Shown piece by piece: positions 58,979 to 64,000 of a stretch of DNA of 64,000 nt. The stretch is from an uncultured Psychrobacillus sp. (GTDB lineage: Bacteria; Bacillota; Bacilli; Bacillales_A; Planococcaceae): the NCBI GenBank assembly GCA_934234185.1, contig CAKQHO010000004.1, positions 1-64,000 of the forward strand. Reading direction: 5' to 3'. The first letter of the stretch is position 1; the number at the start of each line of letters is the position of its first letter. Below the pieces are notes generated by a model. It saw nothing but the letters and a program-made list of their open reading frames with translations. It was not told the DNA's origin and ran no database searches. The translations under genes were made by a program, and so were the position numbers.

Positions 58979-59944
58979 GTGGTACGAAAAAAATCTGTAT
59001 TTACAGTGACAGATGATTTATCAGATGTATTTAATAATCTAACTATCAAGTCAGATGTAACTGTACTAAAGGCATTAGAAATAATTCTTAAACAAATGAA
59101 AACAACTGGCAATCGTGAAAGGACTCTCTATGATTATGACAAACAAATAAACCATTTCGTTAGGATTACAGGAGTGGTAAATATCTCTGATATAACAGTT
59201 TTTCACATTTACGATTGGATTGAGAGTATGGAAGTAAGTAATGTAACTAAGTTGACCCGTTTGAAGTGTCTTAAAGCTTTCTTGAATAGATGCTTTAAAC
59301 TTGGTTGGTTATCTATTCAATTTTGGAATGACATAAAAATTAAAGTTGATAGCCCGATAAAAGAGGGAGCGACAGAACAAAATGTTCAAACTTTATTAAG
59401 ACATTTGGATTTTAATGATTTTTTTCAATTACGCGATGCTACAGCTATTTTGACTATGTATCAGACTGGTATTAGAATTGGTACATTATCGAAAATCACA
59501 GAGGGACACATTGACTTAGAGGAAAATGTATTACGAATACCTGGTTCAATAGTAAAAAATCATGAAGAGTTAATACTGCCCTTTGACGATGTCTTAGCTC
59601 GTTTATTTACGGTACTATTTAAACAAAATGCCATTGTCAGAAAGAATGCAAACAGAAGTAATCAATTGGTATTTATAACGAGAAGTGGCGGCTCTAGTCA
59701 AAATACAGCGATGAAGAATAACATAATTAGTAAACGTATTGCTCAATACGCTAAAAAATTCAATATAGAAAACGTTAATCCGCACGCTTTAAGACGTGGA
59801 TTTGCAATAAATTTGCGAAAAAAGGGTGCTAATATATCACTAATTTCTAATGCATTGGGACATAGTGATTTATCGGTAACCACACGTTATTTACATTACG
59901 ATAAATTAGAAATCGCAGAAGAATTACGCAATTTTCTCAAATAA
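58979..59944 (+). CDS. Second tyrosine recombinase
   Basis: 321 residues. TLYDYDKQINHFVRITGVVNISDIT is the core-binding domain; the catalytic domain has MYQTGIRIGTLSK, the Lys in VKNHEELILPF, HALRRGFAINL (HxxR), NALGHSDLSVTTRYLHY with the nucleophile Tyr. GTG 58979 is chosen because GGAGG lies seven bases upstream. It is markedly more A/T-rich than the genes on both sides, so it may be a nested acquisition. It could invert, excise or resolve DNA; target unknown. Confidence 0.88.
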   Translation: MVRKKSVFTVTDDLSDVFNNLTIKSDVTVLKALEIILKQMKTTGNRERTLYDYDKQINHFVRITGVVNISDITVFHIYDWIESMEVSNVTKLTRLKCLKAFLNRCFKLGWLSIQFWNDIKIKVDSPIKEGATEQNVQTLLRHLDFNDFFQLRDATAILTMYQTGIRIGTLSKITEGHIDLEENVLRIPGSIVKNHEELILPFDDVLARLFTVLFKQNAIVRKNANRSNQLVFITRSGGSSQNTAMKNNIISKRIAQYAKKFNIENVNPHALRRGFAINLRKKGANISLISNALGHSDLSVTTRYLHYDKLEIAEELRNFLK

Positions 59945-59946
59945 AT

Positions 59947-59986
59947 GACGCCTTTCCGAGAAACTTTCGGCCAGGCGTCTTTTTTC
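59947..59986 (+). terminator. Intrinsic terminator after the second recombinase
   Basis: GACGCCT...AGGCGTC with inner CCGA/TCGG pairing, followed by TTTTTTC; it separates the recombinase from the convergent regulator gene. Confidence 0.92.
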
Positions 59987-60198
59987 TATTTACTTTCATT
60001 TTTTGAATAGAAAATAATATCTTGCACATTACAATCTAACGCCTCGCAAAGTTTTTGAAGAGTATCAAACTCAATTCCATTATTTCTTCCATTAATGATC
60101 TTTGATATTCCATTTCTGTGTAGACCCGTCTTTTCTGCAAGGGTACTTATAGTGAATCCTTTCATTTTCATTGTTTCTTTTAATTTAATAACTATCAT
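59986..60198 (-). CDS. Cro/CI-type HTH repressor
   Basis: 70 residues: LKETMKMKGFTISTLAEKTGLHRNGISKIINGRNNGIEFDTLQKLCEALDCNVQDIIFY is a complete XRE HTH with no further domain. AGGAGG precedes the ATG. The intergenic DNA beside it holds three ACTATAGT operators placed over both promoters, so it should repress itself and the small-gene operon. Lacking a sensor domain, it must be removed by another factor or act as a Cro-like switch. Confidence 0.87.
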   Translation of the reverse strand: MIVIKLKETMKMKGFTISTLAEKTGLHRNGISKIINGRNNGIEFDTLQKLCEALDCNVQDIIFYSKNESK

Positions 60199-60228
60199 TT
60201 TATGACCTCCTAGTAGATTCTGCTATAA

Positions 60229-60257
60229 ATTATACTATTAGCACACTATAGTGTGAA
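60229..60257 (-). promoter_or_regulatory. Leftward promoter with operator 1
   Basis: On the minus strand TTCACA (60252-60257), 17 bases, TATAAT (60229-60234). The perfect palindrome CACACTATAGTGTG at 60242-60255 covers its spacer and -35. Confidence 0.7.
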
Positions 60258-60286
60258 TGTAATTTTAAAAAACTTTTAAAATACTG

Positions 60287-60315
60287 TTGACTTTGCACAC
60301 TATAGTGGTTATTAT
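60287..60315 (+). promoter_or_regulatory. Rightward promoter with operator 2 in the spacer
   Basis: TTGACT, 17 bases, TATTAT. CACACTATAGTGGT at 60296-60309 fills the spacer. Confidence 0.7.
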
Positions 60316-60329
60316 TGGATTAAGAGGTA

Positions 60330-60343
60330 AACACTATAGTGGT
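60330..60343 (+). promoter_or_regulatory. Operator 3
   Basis: AACACTATAGTGGT, sharing the ACACTATAGTG core with operators 1 and 2, just downstream of the rightward start point. Confidence 0.65.
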
Positions 60344-60372
60344 TACTAAGATGTGTAAGAAGGGAGATAGAA

Positions 60373-60507
60373 ATGAGGGTGATACGAAAATTAGATAATT
60401 ATTTTCTCGGGACTGGCGAAGCAAGTGTAACAGATCGCATTTGGTTTTATGGAACATATTTAACAGTAATTACAATAACAATCGGAATAGGAGAGAGTTT
60501 AATATGA
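60373..60507 (+). CDS. 44-residue single-pass membrane peptide
   Basis: MRVIRKLDNYFLG opens it and WFYGTYLTVITITIGIGESLI closes it, giving a basic N-terminus and one hydrophobic segment at about 28-43. GAAGGGAG precedes the ATG, and its stop overlaps the next start (ATGA), which supports real translation. First gene under the rightward promoter. Function unknown; a small toxin-like or transfer-associated peptide is possible. Confidence 0.6.
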   Translation: MRVIRKLDNYFLGTGEASVTDRIWFYGTYLTVITITIGIGESLI

Positions 60508-60788
60508 AAAACAATAGAGTTACACAATTAGTATTCGATGTAGATGGAAGCGTAATGTCGGTATGTGAAACGATCACTCTTGCGGTAGGCATTAAAGCGG
60601 ATATTTACACGGCGCCAGGTGCTACTAAGCCTCGCGAAATTGTTTTGACTATTGGTGACGATAGTATCGAAATGACATACTCGGAAGAGCTTGCGGAAAT
60701 GCTTGATAAATTACATGAGGTTAGTGCATTAGAACTACTGACGGCTTGCTATCGTACTCTATGGCAGTCTAAGGCGAAGATAGCGTAA
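60504..60788 (+). CDS. Hypothetical protein
   Basis: 94 residues, not recognised. Begins MKNNRVTQLVFDVDGSVMSVCETITL with alternating strands, then two helices (SEELAEMLDKLHEVSALELLTACYRTLW). Start fixed by AGGAGAGAG and by the four-base overlap with the membrane peptide gene. Ends one base into the next gene (TAATG). Confidence 0.62.
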   Translation: MKNNRVTQLVFDVDGSVMSVCETITLAVGIKADIYTAPGATKPREIVLTIGDDSIEMTYSEELAEMLDKLHEVSALELLTACYRTLWQSKAKIA

Positions 60789-61153
60789 TGGAAAGTCACG
60801 ATAGCTATGCGACCCAACTATTCGACCTGTACGAAAGTACAAAAGCCACTAGCCAACGTCTAGTCCGAGAACTATCGAAGTACGACCGTAATCTAAGTGC
60901 TTTCTATCACGATGTTGAAACGAAGGACATAGCACCTGCGGATGCGCCCGAGTACATGAAGGCTCTGCAAAACATTCTTTTGAAGCGCCGAGCAATCAAG
61001 CAGGAAATGCACCAGATAGACATAATCGAAAGAAGCCTTCGCACTAGCATAGACGCGTTAGAAACGAAGCGTTATAAGGCTTTCAGACGAATCGAAAAGT
61101 ATAATCGTTCGTTAATCTTGCCAATAACGATAAGTGATGTGCTACACGATTAA
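60788..61153 (+). CDS. Coiled-coil hypothetical protein
   Basis: 121 residues, almost entirely helical with heptad-like spacing (QLFDLYESTKATSQRLVRELSKYDRNL, and LKRRAIKQEMHQIDIIERSLRTSIDALETKRYKAFRRIEKYNR). No family recognised. Start overlaps the preceding stop by one base, so translation is coupled. Confidence 0.6.
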   Translation: MESHDSYATQLFDLYESTKATSQRLVRELSKYDRNLSAFYHDVETKDIAPADAPEYMKALQNILLKRRAIKQEMHQIDIIERSLRTSIDALETKRYKAFRRIEKYNRSLILPITISDVLHD

Positions 61154-61171
61154 AAACGGAAGGGTGAGTAG

Positions 61172-61318
61172 ATGGATGAATTAATTAAGTTAGCCGAGGA
61201 ACTGAGCCGTAAAATACGAGACAATGGAAAGCAGATTGATAACCCGGCGATGGTTATGTCGGTGCTGAACGAACTGGAATTTTTCATCGAGAACATCAGC
61301 TCTGACGATAACGAATGA
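61172..61318 (+). CDS. 48-residue acidic small protein
   Basis: Begins MDELIKLAEELSRKIRDNGKQ and ends SVLNELEFFIENISSDDNE; two helices separated by an NPAM turn. AAGGGTGAG lies eight bases before the ATG. Part of the same train of small genes. Function unknown. Confidence 0.55.
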   Translation: MDELIKLAEELSRKIRDNGKQIDNPAMVMSVLNELEFFIENISSDDNE

Positions 61319-61351
61319 TTGACGATAACCTTAAAGGAGGTGAGGAACGAA

Positions 61352-61507
61352 GTGAAGCGTGAGCCCAAGGAGGAACTTATCGAACATCGCGGCTGGGTGT
61401 CAATCGAGCCTGCAGGAACGAAAAGGAATAAACAAAGGATGGCCGCTTTAATCGCCCAACTAGATAGAATCGCTGACCTTGCCGAAGGAAAGCGAAAAGC
61501 TAACTGA
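61352..61507 (+). CDS. 51-residue basic small protein
   Basis: Starts with GTG 61352, behind an excellent AAGGAGGTGA. The sequence is rich in Lys/Arg/Glu (VKREPKEELIEHRGWVSIEPAGTKRNKQRM...LDRIADLAEGKRKAN). Last gene before the hairpin array. Function unknown; the basic character would suit nucleic acid binding. Confidence 0.55.
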   Translation: MKREPKEELIEHRGWVSIEPAGTKRNKQRMAALIAQLDRIADLAEGKRKAN

Positions 61508-61615
61508 TTACGTATTTATTATCGTACACTTGCGAGCAAACTCTCTGACATCTGCGTTAGTGTACACTCAATGCGACTCTTTAAGCCGATGGGAATCGAA
61601 AAAGTTTCATATAAA
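61508..61615. other. Leader to the hairpin array
   Basis: GTACACT at 61526 and AGTGTAC near 61558 could pair across about 25 bases, and a GTGTACAC palindrome is included. No coding frame is seen. Confidence 0.35.
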
Positions 61616-61770
61616 ATACTCGCGCCAACGAGTATGAATACGGTGTGACTGCGCCAACAGTAACGCCAATCGAAATTACGCCAATAGTTTCGATGAACTT
61701 AATATAGTAACTTGCGCCAACAGGTTACGAACGAAGAGGGATGTCGCGCCAACGATGTTCCTCTTTTTTG
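61616..61770 (+). ncRNA. Array of five hairpins with a shared eight-base loop; last one is a terminator
   Basis: Stem-loops at 61616-61635, 61642-61667, 61669-61694, 61707-61728 and 61736-61763. Loops are GCGCCAAC four times and ACGCCAAT once (third). Stems are 6, 9 (one mismatch), 9, 7 and 10 bp and have unrelated sequences, with G-T pairs as expected for RNA. The fifth stem runs into TTTTTT, forming a terminator for the small-gene operon. It probably forms the 3' untranslated region or a processed small RNA. No known family recognised. Confidence 0.7.
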
Positions 61771-62348
61771 TTGCACTTAGTGGGGGTAGCGTCCCCTTCT
61801 ATAGTAGAGCGGAAAAAGTCAATGTAGCAATTTAAAGTGTTCAAGTAGCAGTATGAAGTAGAAGGTTAAAAATACTGTGCGAAACAGATTACGACTGTAT
61901 ATAAGACTATATAACGTAATCAATGATGCAATTTCGTTATGTCTACCGTCTATACGAAATAGGATGTCTTTTAAATTTACCCTACATCTTAGTTTATCAG
62001 ACGCCTATAAGGTTGGGAAATGCCGTACAAAGCTATTGAAACGTATCTAGCTAAATTGAGGAGGTAACTCCGCACTAGCGATTCTCAAACGATATAACTA
62101 GTAGGGGAAGTTCTCCGAAAAGCTCCGCACTAGCGATTTTCAAACGTTAATACTAGTATAGGCTAATTTCTTTCTAGCATATATACGAGAGCAATCGGAC
62201 AAGGTTTCACTTTTTCAATAATATTACGATTCAATCAAGACGGATGCCATAATTTAACCATTTAGCTGCCTATATAGGTGAGGAAAAAGGGGTTGCGTTT
62301 TTTATTTACTTATCTAGTCTTAAATTTATTTCAAAAGTAGGTGATTCG
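61771..62348. other. Non-coding interval with GGGG-CCCC hairpin and a direct repeat
   Basis: No gene is seen. GGGG-GTAGCGT-CCCC at 61782-61796 makes a hairpin just after the terminator. A 36-base direct repeat occurs at 62068-62103 and 62123-62158 (start CTCCGCACTAGCGATT, end ACTAGTA), each with internal ACTAG/CTAGT pairing. The pair could be iterons or an origin; see findings. Confidence 0.45.
62068..62158. repeat. Pair of 36-bp direct repeats
   Basis: Starts 62068 and 62123, 55 bases apart, differing at a few positions. Each is itself an imperfect inverted repeat (ACTAG...CTAGT). Confidence 0.75.
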
Positions 62349-62576
62349 ATGAAGTTGACCGCAAAGGATCTAGAGGATATTCGTAATTACTATGCTATCA
62401 GTCAGTCGCAACTGGCGGAGAAGCTTGGCATATCACAGTCTTACGTAGCACATATGGAGCGCAATGCTAGACCTATTCCAGCGTACGTAGCGGACAAGCT
62501 AGAGATAACGCCTGAACGTTTAGAAGCAATTAGGAGCGCAGCTTATGAACGAGAAAAGTTTATTAACGAAAAGTAA
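62349..62576 (+). CDS. XRE-family HTH protein
   Basis: 75 residues. KDLEDIRNYYAISQSQLAEKLGISQSYVAHMERNARPIPAYVADKL is a complete Cro/CI helix-turn-helix, followed by a short helical tail. AGGTGATTCG precedes the ATG. Its frame overlaps a possible upstream start of the next gene. Third regulator of this type in the element. Confidence 0.82.
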   Translation: MKLTAKDLEDIRNYYAISQSQLAEKLGISQSYVAHMERNARPIPAYVADKLEITPERLEAIRSAAYEREKFINEK

Positions 62577-62595
62577 TCGTAAAGGTGGTCGTAAT

Positions 62596-62781
62596 ATGGC
62601 AATGAAACGAATTAAGTCGTTATGGCTTGCAAGAGCGTTAATAGCGAAGGGATATAACGTTGTAGATACCGACAAAGAGGGCGAAGATATCGTATGGTAC
62701 TTTAACGACTCGACCGAGTTTAATCGTACAGTAGGCGAGCTAATAGACGCTAATAAACGAGATAAAGGTTATCCACGTTAG
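62596..62781 (+). CDS. Small protein, DUF5659-like
   Basis: 61 residues beginning MAMKRIKSLWLARALIAKGYNVVDTDKEGEDIVWYFNDSTEFNR. The L-x-x-KGYNVVD...VWYFNDS pattern resembles DUF5659, small proteins of phages and ICEs with no known role. ATG 62596 behind AAAGGTGG is preferred to the overlapping ATG at 62545. Confidence 0.6.
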   Translation: MAMKRIKSLWLARALIAKGYNVVDTDKEGEDIVWYFNDSTEFNRTVGELIDANKRDKGYPR

Positions 62782-63021
62782 AAATTAATTATCTACGACC
62801 GATCCGACAAGCTTTGCTTGGAGGTATGTTTTGAACTAATAACGCCACTAACTAAAACATAGCTCCACAATAAAATTGTGTCGCATATGCGTTAAAAATA
62901 AACGCTATTTTTATTTAAGGGAGACACGCTACAAACCGCGGTATATCAACGTTTCTAAAAATTTTTGCGACTTTTTTTTCGCAGAATAAGTTATGATTTC
63001 GAAAATTAGGAGGCGGTAATA
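62782..63021. other. Non-coding leader of the ATPase gene
   Basis: Several small inverted repeats (CACAAT-AAA-ATTGTG near 62870; GCGTT-AAAAATA-AACGC near 62890) and an A/T-rich end with GCGAC-T8-CGC near 62969. No gene is visible. Confidence 0.4.
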
Positions 63022-64000
63022 TTGACGGAAATAACAGTAGTAGATGCGGTAATGGGAAGCGGTAAGACGGAGTGGGCGATTCGATATATGAACGAAGCAA
63101 GTCCAACGGAGCATTTTATCTATATAACGCCATTCCTTGCGGAAGTAGAGCGTGTTAAGAAGAGCGTCACAGGGCGTACTTTCGTAGAGCCTACCATTTA
63201 TAATGGGACGTCTAAACTCGAGGATTTGAAGCGTCTGATAGCGTCTGACAGGGACATCGTAAGTACACACGCATTATTCGCTCGTGCTGACGAAGAAGTA
63301 ATCGACTTATTGGAGCAATCGGGCTATACGCTGATACTTGACGAGGTGATGGACGTAGTAGACAGCGTTGCGATAAAGAATACGGATATAAGACGTCTAC
63401 AATCTAACGGAGACATACTCATCGACAAAGAAACAAAGCGCGTTAAATGGACCGGGGATCCTGACGATAACAGTCGCTACCGAGACATACGAGAACTTGC
63501 ACAAGCGGGCAATTTATACGTATTCCGTACATCGTTCATGGTATGGGCGTTTCCGCCAGCAGTATTTAAGGCGTTCCCGAAAGCTTATGTATTAACGTAT
63601 CTATTTAAATGCCAGATGCAGCGATATTACTTCGATATGTTCGGCTTCGAATACGCATATAAGAGCGTTGCTATGGTAGAAGGCGATTATAGGTTGATAG
63701 ATTACGATGTAAAGCGCGAGAGACGAGAAGAACTGTATAACTTAATCGAAGTCTACGAAGGCAGATTGAACGATATAGGAAACGGCAAGTTTGCACTAAG
63801 CCAAGCGAAGCTAAAGAAGTGTGACGGTGGATTCCTCGATTCAATAAGGAATAATACGGCAAACTTTTTCCGCCATTACGCTAATGCGAAGAAAGCGGAC
63901 GCATATCTATCTACGCTAAAGGAAGTGCAGGGCCTAGTAACGCCAAGAGGCTTTAAGTCGTCGGTCATTGCGCATAACATACGAGCTACTAACGAGTATT
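63022..64000 (+). CDS. P-loop ATPase, probable helicase (3' end beyond window)
   Basis: 326 codons are open from TTG 63022 (TAGGAGGCGG upstream) to the window edge. ITVVDAVMGSGKTEWAIRYMN gives Walker A with Lys15; TPFLAEVERVKKS resembles helicase motif Ia; STHALF and LILDEVMDVVD give Walker B with DEVM. VLTYLFKCQMQRYYF lies where SF1/SF2 motifs before domain 2 are expected. It resembles the DEAD-like ATPases of phages and ICEs that act in replication. Partial, so the second RecA domain is not seen. Confidence 0.72.
   Translation, partial: MTEITVVDAVMGSGKTEWAIRYMNEASPTEHFIYITPFLAEVERVKKSVTGRTFVEPTIYNGTSKLEDLKRLIASDRDIVSTHALFARADEEVIDLLEQSGYTLILDEVMDVVDSVAIKNTDIRRLQSNGDILIDKETKRVKWTGDPDDNSRYRDIRELAQAGNLYVFRTSFMVWAFPPAVFKAFPKAYVLTYLFKCQMQRYYFDMFGFEYAYKSVAMVEGDYRLIDYDVKRERREELYNLIEVYEGRLNDIGNGKFALSQAKLKKCDGGFLDSIRNNTANFFRHYANAKKADAYLSTLKEVQGLVTPRGFKSSVIAHNIRATNEY

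Larger units (their letters stand above)
54470..64000. mobile_element. Integrative, probably conjugative/mobilizable element (left part)
   Basis: The element starts at the broken tRNA gene and runs past the window end. Evidence: tyrosine recombinase next to the junction, two Cro/CI-type regulators with divergent control regions, an FtsK/TcpA-like translocase with a replication-relaxation partner, a small membrane protein, a second recombinase, trains of very small genes, and codon use (rich in CGT/CGA, TAC, GCG) that by eye differs from the chromosome to the left. A plasmid-phage relative is possible; no capsid or tail gene is visible. Confidence 0.85.

Noticed and set aside
61616..61770. Type III toxin-antitoxin RNA (ToxI-like tandem repeats before a terminator)
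   Set aside because: ToxI repeats are near identical along their whole length and a toxin gene follows the terminator. Here only the loop is conserved, and the next gene, 570 bases away, is an HTH regulator.

Overview
The window is chromosomal DNA from a low-GC Gram-positive bacterium of the order Bacillales. The evidence is conserved Bacillus-type gene order (uvrB-uvrA-yvlB-hprK-lgt-yvoD-ppaX-yvoF and yvcI-rapZ-yvcK-whiA-crh ... clpP), a ComK-family regulator, a Crh protein with Gln15, ClpP with a CtsR box, and strong AGGAGG ribosome binding sites with frequent TTG/GTG starts. A Psychrobacillus/Lysinibacillus/Sporosarcina-like relative is plausible, but the genus cannot be fixed from this sequence alone.

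Layout. 0-2 kb: reverse transsulfuration pair (mccA-like partial gene, mccB). 2-30 kb: a looser chromosomal region with single genes and short operons: an SDR oxidoreductase, three class C beta-lactamase-family serine hydrolases, two HExxH proteins, two methyltransferases, an aminotransferase plus polar amino acid ABC transporter operon, a yndG-yndH-yndJ-like cluster, an ECF sigma/anti-sigma pair with its own ECF-type promoter, an enoyl-CoA hydratase, a YuxH-like EAL/HDOD protein, ComK, an IDEAL-domain protein and a secreted M14 carboxypeptidase. 30-36 kb: uvrBA behind a LexA-like box, then yvlB. 37-41 kb: hprK-lgt-yvoD-ppaX-yvoF. 41-46 kb: a histidine operon, hisZ-G-D-B-A-I, in which hisH and hisF (IGP synthase) are absent from their usual places. 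46-54 kb: TPR protein, trxB, a 175-bp tandem repeat, yvcI-rapZ-yvcK-whiA-crh, and clpP on the opposite strand.

54.4-64 kb (continuing past the window) is an integrative, probably conjugative or mobilizable, element. Its left end sits in a tRNA gene (probably tRNA-Arg) next to clpP. Only the 5' part of the tRNA and its strong promoter remain on this side. The element carries a tyrosine recombinase, a Cro/CI-type regulator, an FtsK/TcpA-like translocase overlapping a replication-relaxation family gene, a small membrane protein, a second tyrosine recombinase, a second regulator with a three-operator divergent switch, a train of very small genes, and a P-loop ATPase open at the window edge.

The most unusual signal is at 61.6-61.8 kb. 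Directly after the small-gene operon lie five consecutive hairpins whose stems differ completely in sequence but whose eight-base loops are essentially identical (RCGCCAAY). The fifth hairpin is followed by a T-run and should terminate transcription. I know of no described RNA with this design. Two non-coding repeat fields (24 kb and 49 kb) and dispersed copies of an ACTTGCG-type repeat make up most of the non-genic DNA in the chromosomal part.
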